Shown here in pieces: positions 1-6,597 of a stretch of DNA of 12,667 nt. The first letter of the stretch is position 1; each line of letters starts with the position of its first letter. Source of the stretch: Burkholderiales bacterium (GTDB lineage Bacteria; Pseudomonadota; Gammaproteobacteria; Burkholderiales; Burkholderiaceae_E); assembly GCA_020348765.1 (NCBI GenBank), contig CP070753.1, positions 2,087,672 through 2,100,338 on the forward strand, read 5' to 3'. The notes under the pieces are model-generated. The model was not told the origin of the DNA and ran no database searches. It saw nothing but the letters and a program-made list of their open reading frames with translations. The position numbers and the translations under genes were made by a program.

Positions 1-392
1 ATCGGTTCGCCCGGACCGATCACCGTGGTCCACGACTTGGAAAAGATGATCGGGTACTCGGGAATCGCGGCCTTGCCGGCCGACGCGTCGAAGCCGCTCG
101 AGTGAAACTCCTTCGCGTGCTCGTGATAGTTCTTGCCGACGCAGAATATGTTGCGGCGAGGGACCGGTATCGGCGCCATCAGGCGCACGCCCTTGCGTGG
201 CCGCCGTGCGCCCTGCTTGCGTGTACGCAACGCTGCGCGCACCTGATCCAGCGCCCTGCCGCCGCCCTCGATGATCGCGTTCAGATCAGCGAGCCGCGGC
301 ACTGCGACCGAAAGGTCGATCACCTCTTCGCCGGACTCCGAAATGACGCCCGCGACCGCACGTCCCCGTTTGGCGAATGTCACAAAGCGCAT
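1..392 (-). CDS. Fumarylacetoacetate hydrolase (FAH) family protein, N-terminal part
   Basis: The first 130 codons are present and the C-terminal part lies beyond the left edge. The start is ATG at 392-390, and the protein opens MRFVTFAKRGRAVAGVI, the usual beginning of FAH-family proteins, in which a small N-terminal domain precedes the catalytic fold. Around residues 89-99 is the motif FCVGKNYHEHA, the family signature at the start of the catalytic domain. The Glu/Asp metal-binding residues that would complete the active site are in the missing part. The family covers fumarylacetoacetase, 2-keto-4-pentenoate hydratases, isomerases of aromatic meta-cleavage routes, acylpyruvases and oxaloacetate decarboxylases, so the substrate cannot be named. 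The gene follows the HicA-like gene on the same strand but has its own promoter-like sequence at 421-449, so it probably begins a separate unit running off the window. Family assignment is firm; exact function is unknown. Confidence 0.9.
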   Translation of the reverse strand, partial: MRFVTFAKRGRAVAGVISESGEEVIDLSVAVPRLADLNAIIEGGGRALDQVRAALRTRKQGARRPRKGVRLMAPIPVPRRNIFCVGKNYHEHAKEFHSSGFDASAGKAAIPEYPIIFSKSWTTVIGPGEP

Positions 393-420
393 GTCAGGTT
401 CCCGGCAGGTGTCCGAATCG

Positions 421-449
421 AGTATTCACCAATCGAATATCAACGTCAA
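421..449 (-). promoter_or_regulatory. Sigma70-like promoter for the FAH-family gene
   Basis: On the minus strand a TTGACG -35 box (449-444) is followed, after exactly 17 bases, by an AATACT -10 box (426-421). These match the consensus hexamers at 5/6 and 4/6. Transcription would start near 414, giving a leader of about 22 bases before the ATG at 392. This stretch is visibly more AT-rich than its surroundings. A TCGATT hexamer occurs twice, 15 bases apart, within and just after the promoter, and could be part of an operator, but that is weak. No experimental support is available. Confidence 0.55.
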
Positions 450-474
450 TTTGAGCGGCCCGCCCACAGCCCCG

Positions 475-768
475 TCAGTCGTTCCGCTCGGCATTGCGCG
501 CCGCCTCGTACGCAGACGGCGTGGCGCCGGCCCGGCCGAGGTACTCCCGTAGGTGCTTGATCGCCTGCATGGTCATCACGTTCGAGTGATGCGGCCGGTG
601 CAGGATGCCCTCGGCGCGGTTCAGCTTCACGCGGATGCGCGCACCCGACAGCGGCTCGATCTCCGCGCCCAGGTGCCCGAGCAGGGACTCGATCTGACGC
701 CAGTGGATGTTGCCGCTGATCGGATCGTGAAAGATCAGCTTCAGCAGCTGTTCGTGCTTGTGGCTCAT
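475..768 (-). CDS. HicA-like protein (YcfA/HicA mRNA interferase family), no HicB partner
   Basis: This is a 97-residue protein starting MSHKHEQLLKLIFHDP at ATG 768-766, with a purine-rich GGAGCGG about 4 bases before the start. Residues 20-40 (NIHWRQIESLLGHLGAEI) and the later ILHRPHHSN segment resemble a long-form HicA-like family in which a double-stranded-RNA-binding-like fold carries a catalytic His, here probably in the HRPHH stretch. HicA toxins cleave mRNA and are neutralised by HicB encoded beside them. Here the next gene downstream is the FAH protein, and the upstream space at 769-1095 holds no HicB-like frame. Either this is an orphan toxin-like protein that has lost its antitoxin, or a relative with a different job. 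A weak TATGCT -10-like hexamer lies at 804-799. The coding region is convincing; toxin function is uncertain. Confidence 0.75.
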   Translation of the reverse strand: MSHKHEQLLKLIFHDPISGNIHWRQIESLLGHLGAEIEPLSGARIRVKLNRAEGILHRPHHSNVMTMQAIKHLREYLGRAGATPSAYEAARNAERND

Positions 769-1095
769 GACGCCGCTCCGTCGACCGCTCTTGCCCCAAG
801 CATACGCCGCAGCGCCATGCACGGCGAATCCCGAGCGGGTCGGACCCGTACGGAAGCTGACGTTGCCGGCCGCGCCGTCCGCGCGAGCGACCCGGGCGTG
901 ACGTGGGCGTGACGCGGGCGCGACGCGGGCGGCCCGGTGCGAAAGCTGCGGTTTCCTGACACACTTCACGTGTGCTTCCGAGGCCGCGGGCGGCGCGTAC
1001 GAGAGGGGGCCGACGGCGTCGAGCGGGTCCGGACCGCGGCATCGTGCAATCGCGCCGCACCGGGTCGGCGGCGCTCGAACTGGAGACGAAGTCCC
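769..1095. other. Divergent intergenic region with repeats
   Basis: This 327-base gap lies between the divergent HicA-like and Gfa-family genes, so it should hold both promoters. No convincing protein gene is seen; the frames that cross it are read-throughs of neighbouring genes without family character. It contains the four-unit 11-bp tandem repeat (889-932), a degenerate 32-base direct duplication flanking that repeat (838-869 and 927-958, 23 of 32 positions identical), a second near-duplicate (833-846 and 1021-1035), and a short inverted repeat CACAC/GTGTG at 960-974 around a CACGTG palindrome. No strong -35/-10 pair was found for the rightward genes. Confidence 0.6.
889..932. repeat. Four tandem 11-bp units
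   Basis: Four consecutive units are visible: GACCCGGGCGT (889-899), GACGTGGGCGT (900-910), GACGCGGGCGC (911-921) and GACGCGGGCGG (922-932). The shared core is GAC-two variable bases-GGGCG. The 11-base period is close to one DNA helical turn, so each unit would face the same side of the duplex. The array sits between two divergent genes and is not part of a recognisable coding sequence. It could be a protein-binding array or simple slippage in GC-rich DNA. Confidence 0.8.
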
Positions 1096-1506
1096 ATGGA
1101 GCAGTCGACATTGACCGGCAGCTGCCTTTGCGACGGGGTGCGGTACACCGTGCGCGGCGAGCCGCAGCGCTTCTATCACTGCCACTGCTCGCGCTGCCGA
1201 AAGGCCACCGGCACCGGGCATGCCAGCAACCTGTTCGTGCGGGGCACCCTCGGCTGGGACAGCGGCCAGGAACTGATCCAGAGCTACAAGCTGCCCGAGG
1301 CCGCGCGCTTCACCAACACCTTCTGCCGTCGATGCGGCTCGAGGCTGCCGCGGTTCAACGAGCAGACGGGGACCGTCTTCATTCCGGCCGGATCGCTGGA
1401 CGTCGAGCCGCCGATGCGACCGCAGGCGCGGCTGTTCTCGGGCTCGCGCGCCGCGTGGTCCTGCACTGCGCATTCAGTGCCCGAGTTCGACGAATACGCG
1501 AGTTGA
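1096..1506 (+). CDS. Gfa/CENP-V domain zinc-binding protein
   Basis: The protein has 136 residues and starts at ATG 1096, with GGAGA about 9 bases upstream. It shows the complete cysteine pattern of the Gfa (glutathione-dependent formaldehyde-activating enzyme-like, CENP-V) fold: C10 and C12 in GSCLCDGVRY, C29, C31 and C34 in HCHCSRCRKATG, and C77 and C80 in FCRRCGSRLP. In this family these residues bind a structural and a labile zinc. The founding enzyme was proposed to speed glutathione-formaldehyde adduct formation, but most members have no proven reaction, so the substrate is left open. The stop codon overlaps the probable TTG start of rtcA (1503-1506), which makes the two genes a coupled pair. 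Length is normal for the family and nothing looks damaged. Confidence 0.9.
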   Translation: MEQSTLTGSCLCDGVRYTVRGEPQRFYHCHCSRCRKATGTGHASNLFVRGTLGWDSGQELIQSYKLPEAARFTNTFCRRCGSRLPRFNEQTGTVFIPAGSLDVEPPMRPQARLFSGSRAAWSCTAHSVPEFDEYAS

Positions 1507-2588
1507 CTGCCGGGGCGGCGCCGATCGAGATCGACGGCTCGACCGGCGAGGGCGGCGGCCAGCTGGTGCGCACGGCGGTCGCGCTCGCGGCCGTCAGCGG
1601 CAAGCCGGTGCGCATCGCCCGGATACGGGCCGGACGGGAACGCCCGGGCCTCGCGGCCCAGCACCTGACGGCGGTTCGGGCCGTCGCCGCATTCTGTGAC
1701 GCGACGGTTCACGGGCTCGAGTTGCGATCGCGCGAGATCGCGTTCGACCCCGGGCCGATCGGTGCCGGGGCGCATGTTTTCGAGGTCGGCACCGCCGGTA
1801 GCGTCACGCTGGTGCTGCAGGCGCTGCTGCCCGTGATGGCGATGGCGCCGACGCGCTCCCGGGTCACGGTGCGCGGTGGCACCGACGTGCGCGCGGCACC
1901 GGCCTTGGACTACACGGCGCAGGTGATCCTGCCGCTACTCGAGCGACTGGGCATGCGCGTGTCGCTCGAATGCCTGCGCCGCGGCTACTACCCGCGCGGC
2001 GGCGGCGAGATCGCCTGTGAAGTCGAGCCGGCTCGGCCGCGTGTCGTCGACCTGAGCGCGCCGGGGGCGCTGCGAGCGGTGAACGTCCATTCGCATGTCG
2101 GCAACCTGCCGTCGCACATTGCCGAGCGCATGGCGGGTGCGGCGCGGGCGCAGCTGCGCGAGCTGGCCCGCTGCGCCGTCGACTGCGAAGCGATCGCAGC
2201 TCCGGCCGCGGTCGGCACCGGCGGTGCCGTGGTCGCAGCCGCGCACCTCGACGGCAGCAGCCTGGGTGCCGGGCGCATCGCAGAGCGCGGCATCCGCGCC
2301 GAGCAGTTGGGCACCGAGGCGGGGGCCGAGCTCACATCGGACCTGAGCTGCGGTGCGGCGCTCGATGTGCATGCCGCCGACCAGCTGCTGGTTCATCTGG
2401 CGCTCGCCGGGCCCGGCTCGCAATTCACGACGCGCGAGATCACCAGCCACGCGCGCACCGCGATGTGGCTGATCGAGCAGTTCCTGCCGGTTCGATTCCG
2501 CCTCGAACGCCAGGCGCAGCGAATTCTGGTTCGCGTCGAGGCTCGGGCGCACGGTGGCACTGGCGGCGCGGCGCATCGCGGGCCGTGA
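1503..2588 (+). CDS. rtcA: RNA 3'-terminal phosphate cyclase
   Basis: RtcA converts an RNA 3'-phosphate to a 2',3'-cyclic phosphate using ATP, through an enzyme-AMP intermediate on histidine. The family hallmark GEGGGQLVRTAVALA is at residues 16-30, GTAGSVTLVLQALLP at 96-110, the glycine-rich YYPRGGGE at 162-169, and the HAADQLLVHLALAG segment at 290-303. His290 corresponds to the adenylated His of E. coli RtcA. The length of 361 residues is slightly above the usual 340 or so because of a tail rich in Gly, Ala and Arg. The start is inferred as TTG 1503-1505: the conserved IEIDG strand begins only eight residues later, the first in-frame ATG is far inside the protein, and no clear ribosome-binding site precedes it. 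The TTGA overlap with the Gfa-family stop suggests translation by re-initiation. No rtcB or rtcR is seen nearby. Confidence 0.9.
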   Translation: MTAGAAPIEIDGSTGEGGGQLVRTAVALAAVSGKPVRIARIRAGRERPGLAAQHLTAVRAVAAFCDATVHGLELRSREIAFDPGPIGAGAHVFEVGTAGSVTLVLQALLPVMAMAPTRSRVTVRGGTDVRAAPALDYTAQVILPLLERLGMRVSLECLRRGYYPRGGGEIACEVEPARPRVVDLSAPGALRAVNVHSHVGNLPSHIAERMAGAARAQLRELARCAVDCEAIAAPAAVGTGGAVVAAAHLDGSSLGAGRIAERGIRAEQLGTEAGAELTSDLSCGAALDVHAADQLLVHLALAGPGSQFTTREITSHARTAMWLIEQFLPVRFRLERQAQRILVRVEARAHGGTGGAAHRGP

Positions 2589-2589
2589 C

Positions 2590-2640
2590 CCGGTCCGCGG
2601 CGACCGGATCTGCGCGAGCCGCTGCCGCGGGTGTCCGCGG
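2590..2640. terminator. Two GC hairpins in the convergent gap, possible terminator
   Basis: Just after the rtcA stop codon, CCGGTC (2590-2595) can pair with GACCGG (2602-2607) around a 6-base loop. A second stem, CCGCGG (2625-2630) with CCGCGG (2635-2640), has a GTGT loop. Neither is followed by a real T-tract, so these would be weak or Rho-assisted terminators at best. Position is the main support: the gap at 2589-2720 separates rtcA from the oppositely directed thiolase gene, where termination from both sides is expected. Confidence 0.3.
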
Positions 2641-2720
2641 TTCCGACCTATGAAACCCGCCGTGCGGACGGGGCGCGGCGTCACCCGGCGAACGCGCCGC
2701 CCGAGGCCGCCTTGCGCCGG

Positions 2721-3893
2721 TCACGGCAGCCGGTCGTTGACCAGGATGTGCACCGCGCAGGCCTGGGCGTCGTTGCCCTTGCTCCCGCCCATGATCTGCG
2801 CCAGCCCGACCCGGGCGCCGGCGATCTGCCGCGGACCGGCCTCACCGCGCAACTGCACCGCGATCTCGAAGATCTGCGCGAGCCCCGACGCGGCCGGCGG
2901 GTGCCCTCGCGCCTGAAGCCCGCCGCTCGGATTGACCGGAATCCGACCGCCCAAAGTGGTCGCGCCGGACTCGACGAGCGGACCGCCGCCCCCTGGTTCG
3001 CAAAGCCCGATTGCCTCGCAGTGCAGTATCTCCGAAATGGTGAATGCATCGTGCACCTCCACGAGGTCCAGATCTCCCGGGCCCAGTCCCGAAGCCTCGT
3101 AGGCCTGTTGCACTGCTCTCGATTCGCTGTTCCAGAACGTGAGATCCCTCATTGGATCGTAGTCACCCGAGGTCAGGACCGAAGCCGCGATGCGCACCCG
3201 GTCGCGCCGCGTGTCGCGCAGCCATCGTTCGGAACAGATGACCGCGGCCGCGGCGCCGTCGCTGTTCGGACAGCAGGAAAACAGGGTCAGTGGCTCTGCG
3301 ATCATGGGCGATTCGAGCACCTGCTCGATCGTGACCCGCTTGTTGAACTGCGCCAGCGGGTTCAGGGCCCCGTGGTCATGGTTCTTCACCGAGACGCGGG
3401 CCATCTGCCGCAGGGTCGTACCGTAGGCCTGCATGTGCTTCTGCGCGATGAGCGCGAACAGACCCGGGAACACGTCGCCGAGCTGCGCCTCGAGCTGCGT
3501 CGTCCCGGCCTTCAGCACCGAACCCTTGGGCATCACCGCCTTGTCCACGCCGACGGCGAGCACGACGTCACGAACGCCCCATGCCACGTCGCGCCACGCC
3601 AGGTGGAGCGCGGTCGCCCCGGTCGCGCACGCGTTCTCGACATTGACAACCGGGATACCGTGAATGCCCAGCTCCCAGAGCACGGATTGCCCGAGCCCGC
3701 TCTCACCCTGGACCAGTGCGGCCATCGCGCTGCCGCAGTAGGCGGCCTGTACGTCGGCGGGTGCCAGACCGGCGTCGTCCAGTGCCTCGAGACAGGCCAT
3801 GCTGCCGAGCCCGGTGAGGCTTCGTTGCGGGTGGCGCCCGAACGGCGTCATGCCGGCGCCCGAGACATACGCGTGTCGCACGGGCTCAGGCAT
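2721..3893 (-). CDS. Thiolase family protein (SCP2/lipid-transfer-type acyl-CoA thiolase)
   Basis: This 390-residue protein belongs to the thiolase superfamily, in the branch often annotated as lipid-transfer protein or acetyl-CoA acetyltransferase. The acyl-accepting Cys89 lies in NVENACATGATAL, His281 in VEVHDAFT, and His331 in NPSGGLQARGHPPAASG. These match the Cys, HD.F and GHP motifs of SCP2-type thiolases. The second cysteine typical of bacterial biosynthetic thiolases (CxG near the C-terminus) is not evident, as expected for this branch. The likely reaction is CoA-dependent cleavage of a beta-ketoacyl-CoA, or the reverse condensation. There is no fused SCP2 lipid-binding domain. The ATG at 3893 overlaps the DUF35 gene by 8 bases and has GAGG about 9 bases upstream. 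Thiolases of this branch often form complexes with a DUF35 protein, which is the adjacent gene here. It is the last gene of the operon. Confidence 0.88.
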   Translation of the reverse strand: MPEPVRHAYVSGAGMTPFGRHPQRSLTGLGSMACLEALDDAGLAPADVQAAYCGSAMAALVQGESGLGQSVLWELGIHGIPVVNVENACATGATALHLAWRDVAWGVRDVVLAVGVDKAVMPKGSVLKAGTTQLEAQLGDVFPGLFALIAQKHMQAYGTTLRQMARVSVKNHDHGALNPLAQFNKRVTIEQVLESPMIAEPLTLFSCCPNSDGAAAAVICSERWLRDTRRDRVRIAASVLTSGDYDPMRDLTFWNSESRAVQQAYEASGLGPGDLDLVEVHDAFTISEILHCEAIGLCEPGGGGPLVESGATTLGGRIPVNPSGGLQARGHPPAASGLAQIFEIAVQLRGEAGPRQIAGARVGLAQIMGGSKGNDAQACAVHILVNDRLP

Positions 3894-4332
3894 CGGCGCA
3901 GTCCTCGGAGACCATCACGAACGCGTAACCGAGCGTGTCCGGCAGCGCCGTCGCCGGGATCTCGTCGAACGCGAGCGTGACCTTGACACCCGGCTGGAAC
4001 GCATGCAGGTCTGCGCCTACGAAAGGCGCGAAGATGCGCGTTCCATCCTCGGGCAGGTCGACATAGCCATAGGCATAGGGTGGCGCATGCCCCAGCGCCG
4101 ACGAGACGTGGATCACGGTGCTCGCGTAGACCCTGCCGTGCGTGGACAGTCGGTGCGAACTCAGCCGGCCCCGCGGACCGCACCGGTCGCAGACCGTGCG
4201 TGCCGGGAAGGCGACGCCGCCGCAGTTCTCGCAGCGCGATCCGCAAAGCGCCACCGGCCGGCCTGCGTCGTCGAAGGAGAACATGCCCTCGCGCAGCGGT
4301 CGCAGCTCGCGCAGCACATCAGACGCACGCAC
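3886..4332 (-). CDS. DUF35 Zn-ribbon/OB-fold protein, thiolase partner
   Basis: This 148-residue protein has a rubredoxin-like zinc ribbon followed by an OB fold. The ribbon cysteines are C34 and C37 (SRCENCGG) and C48 and C51 (TVCDRCG), with an extra C30. The OB part follows from about residue 60, with GRVYASTVIHVSS and the YAYGYVDLPEDGTRIFAPF strand region. DUF35 proteins act as scaffolds or acyl-CoA channels for thiolase-superfamily partners, for example in the archaeal thiolase/HMG-CoA synthase complex and in steroid side-chain retro-aldolases. The start is GTG 4332-4330, with GGAGG about 7 bases upstream inside the end of the preceding SDR gene. The TAGTG junction shares one base with that gene's stop. 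The 8-base overlap with the thiolase fits co-translation of two subunits. No enzymatic residues are expected. Confidence 0.88.
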   Translation of the reverse strand: MRASDVLRELRPLREGMFSFDDAGRPVALCGSRCENCGGVAFPARTVCDRCGPRGRLSSHRLSTHGRVYASTVIHVSSALGHAPPYAYGYVDLPEDGTRIFAPFVGADLHAFQPGVKVTLAFDEIPATALPDTLGYAFVMVSEDCADA

Positions 4333-5081
4333 TAGAGCCCCTCCATTCCGCCGCTCACGTGCATCACCTGGCGCGTGACATATCCGGACAGATCCGAAGC
4401 GAAGAACAGCACCGCGTGCGCGATGTCGTCGATCGCGCCCATGCGCCGCATCGGCGTCAGCCGGACCAGACGGTCGCGCACCGGTTCGGGCAAACGGGCC
4501 GATTTCGGGGTCGCGATCAGTCCCGGGGCAATGCAGTTGACCGTCAACCCCGAGCGCGCCAGCTCGAGCCCCAGGGTCGAGGTCAACCCGACCAGCCCGG
4601 CCTTTGCGGCCGCATAGTTGGCCTGACCGACGTTACCCCGATATGCCATCGAGGCGATGTTGATGATGCGCCCCGCGGGCGATTCGCGCAGCAGGGGCAG
4701 CGCGGCGCGCGCGCAAAGGAAAGCCGCCTTGAGATTGAGGTCGCAGACCGCGTCCCAGTCAGCCTCGGACATGTTCTCGAGCAAGGCATCGCGAATGCCC
4801 CCGGCATTGTTGACCAGAATGTCCAGCCTGCCGAACGCCTCTCTTGCACGGGTCACCATGTCGGCAACCTGCGCCGCGTCGGTCACGTCACCGCCGTCGG
4901 CCAGGCCCTGCCCACCCACGGCCGCCAGAAGGTCGCATGTCTCGCGGGCCCGGTCGATCAGGCAATCGTTGACGATCACTCGTGCTCCGGCCTGCGTCAG
5001 GCGCTGGGCAATGCCGCGACCCAGGTCACCGCCTGCACCGGTGACGATCGCGACCCGCCCATCGAGCGTAATCGGCACCAC
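4332..5081 (-). CDS. SDR-family NAD(P)-dependent oxidoreductase (FabG-like), copy 1
   Basis: This is a 249-residue classical short-chain dehydrogenase/reductase. The cofactor-binding TGAGGDLGRG is at residues 14-23, NNAGG at 91-95, and the catalytic tetrad appears complete: Asn116 (DLNL), Ser144 (NIASM), Tyr156 and Lys160 (YAAAK). The IAPGLIATP segment after the active site is typical of FabG-like proteins. It probably oxidises a hydroxyacyl-CoA, or reduces the ketone, next to the thiolase step; the substrate is unknown. The start is the first of two GTG codons (5081-5079), one base after the stop of the CoA ligase gene. A strong GGAGG at 5093-5089 lies inside the end of the ligase gene. A nearby ATG (5086-5084) is in another frame and was not used. 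The residue after the first beta strand (VND) suggests NAD(H) rather than NADP(H), an inference. Confidence 0.87.
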   Translation of the reverse strand: MVPITLDGRVAIVTGAGGDLGRGIAQRLTQAGARVIVNDCLIDRARETCDLLAAVGGQGLADGGDVTDAAQVADMVTRAREAFGRLDILVNNAGGIRDALLENMSEADWDAVCDLNLKAAFLCARAALPLLRESPAGRIINIASMAYRGNVGQANYAAAKAGLVGLTSTLGLELARSGLTVNCIAPGLIATPKSARLPEPVRDRLVRLTPMRRMGAIDDIAHAVLFFASDLSGYVTRQVMHVSGGMEGL

Positions 5082-5082
5082 G

Positions 5083-6597
5083 TCATATCCTCCGCTCGCG
5101 CTCTTCCCAGAAAGGCGCCTTCAGCACGTGTTTCAAGACCTTGCCGGCCGCATTCTTCGGGAGCGCATCCAGGAACAGCACCCGCTTCGGCTTCTTGTAG
5201 CCGGCCAGGCGCTGGGCGCACCAGGCGACGACCTCCTGCTCCGTCAACCCCGCAGCGCCGCGAGGCACGATCGCGGCGCACACCGCCTCGCCGTAGACCG
5301 GGTCGGGGATTCCGAATACGGCGACCTCCAGCACGCCGGCAAGTTCGGCGATCACGACCTCGATCTCCTTGGGATAGACGTTCTCGGCGCCGGAAATGAG
5401 CATGTCCTTCTTTCGATCGACGACCGTGAAGATGCCCTCTCCCTCGTTGCGGGCCAGGTCACCGGTGTGAATCCAGCCGTCCACGATCGTCTCGGCCGTT
5501 GCGCGCTCGTTGCCCATGTAGCCGACCATGCCCATCGGCTGCTGGCGCGAGATGATTTCGCCGATCTCTCCGACAGCCACGTCCTGGCCATGGGCGTCGA
5601 CGATGCGCAGATCGGCGCAGAACACTTCGCGACCGGTGCAGTGCGCCCAACGATCGTGATGCTCCGGACGGAGCACGGCATTCATGCCGGTTTCCGTCAT
5701 GCCGTAGAACTGGTACAGCTGCGCCTGAAACGCAGTCCGAACCTGCTCCAGCAGCGCCGGCGTGATCGGCGACGAGCCATACCAGATCTTCTTCAGCGAG
5801 CTGGTGTCGAATCGTGGCAGTTCGCCCGAGGCGATCAGCATCGCCAGCATCGTCGGCACGAACATCGTCAGCGTGATCCGGTGCTGTTCCACCCAACCGA
5901 GCACGGTCTGCGGCACGAACCCCTTGGCAGCGATGAACGCGCACGCTCCCAGGGCCAACGCCGGGTTCATCAACGCGTTGAGCCCGCCGTTGTGAAACAG
6001 CGGCAAGGACACCAGCACACGGTCCGTTTCCCGCAGATCGCCTTCCAGGGCAATCGCGGTGATGCTGGTCAGATAGGCGGCATGCGAGAACAGCACGCCC
6101 TTCGGAAAGCCGGTGGTGCCGCTCGTGTACATCACCATCGCGATCTGCGTCGGATCGACGCTCACCTCCGGGGGCGCCGCCCCGGTCGGCGTGCGCAGCA
6201 CGGAGGTGTCGAGCTCGATCCTGAGCACCGGTCGGGCGAAGCCGGCGCTCGCCTGCCCGGCCAGGGCCGCCAGGCCCTGGCCGACCAGCAGGCAGCGAGG
6301 CGTGGCGTCATTCACCACGTAGGCGAGCTCGTCGGGCGTGTAGCGGAAGTTCAGCGGCACCAGGATCGCGCCGAGCTTGAGAACCGCGAACACCGCGACC
6401 GGAAAGTCGGACGTGTTCTCGTCGAGCAACGCGACCCGATCGCCGGCGACCACTCCGTTCGCCGCCAGGATCGCCGCAAATCGGTTCGCTGCTGCATCCA
6501 GCTCGGCGTACGTCAGCTTGTCGTCGCCAAACACCAGGGCGACCCGGTCCGGATGGCGCTTCGCGCCGAGGCGCGGAATATCACCCAGCACTCGCAT
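5083..6597 (-). CDS. AMP-forming acyl-CoA ligase (ANL superfamily)
   Basis: This 504-residue ligase would adenylate a carboxylic acid with ATP and transfer it to CoA. The phosphate-binding motif YTSGTTGFPKG is at residues 157-167, YGMTETG at 298-304, the HTGD ribose-binding motif at 377-380, the hinge DRKKDML at 394-400, and the catalytic lysine Lys486 in PKNAAGKVLK. All core motifs are intact and the length is normal for fatty-acid or aryl-acid CoA ligases. The substrate (medium or long-chain, aromatic or cyclic acid) cannot be told from motifs alone. No signal peptide or membrane segment is seen, so it should act in the cytoplasm. The ATG at 6597 is preceded by GGGAG at about 8 bases and overlaps the upstream SDR gene by 17 bases. 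In the operon it is the natural activating step for the imported acid. Confidence 0.9.
   Translation of the reverse strand: MRVLGDIPRLGAKRHPDRVALVFGDDKLTYAELDAAANRFAAILAANGVVAGDRVALLDENTSDFPVAVFAVLKLGAILVPLNFRYTPDELAYVVNDATPRCLLVGQGLAALAGQASAGFARPVLRIELDTSVLRTPTGAAPPEVSVDPTQIAMVMYTSGTTGFPKGVLFSHAAYLTSITAIALEGDLRETDRVLVSLPLFHNGGLNALMNPALALGACAFIAAKGFVPQTVLGWVEQHRITLTMFVPTMLAMLIASGELPRFDTSSLKKIWYGSSPITPALLEQVRTAFQAQLYQFYGMTETGMNAVLRPEHHDRWAHCTGREVFCADLRIVDAHGQDVAVGEIGEIISRQQPMGMVGYMGNERATAETIVDGWIHTGDLARNEGEGIFTVVDRKKDMLISGAENVYPKEIEVVIAELAGVLEVAVFGIPDPVYGEAVCAAIVPRGAAGLTEQEVVAWCAQRLAGYKKPKRVLFLDALPKNAAGKVLKHVLKAPFWEERERRI

Noticed and set aside
960..974. CACAC/GTGTG inverted repeat with central CACGTG as an operator
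   Set aside because: A 5-bp stem is too short to claim a specific site, and no regulator gene in the window could be linked to it.
769..1473. Upstream extension of the HicA-like frame on the minus strand
   Set aside because: The extra part is antisense to the Gfa-family gene and crosses the repeat array; the protein resembles HicA-like sequences only from the ATG at 768.
972..1502. Upstream extension of the rtcA frame through the Gfa-family gene
   Set aside because: The extension has no family similarity and lies over a clear Gfa-family protein in another frame; the RtcA fold begins just after 1503.
2721..4332. Steroid side-chain retro-aldolase (Ltp2/ChsH2-like) assignment for the thiolase-DUF35 pair
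   Set aside because: The Cys and His residues of true thiolases are intact, and no MaoC-like hydratase domain or other steroid-degradation gene is present.
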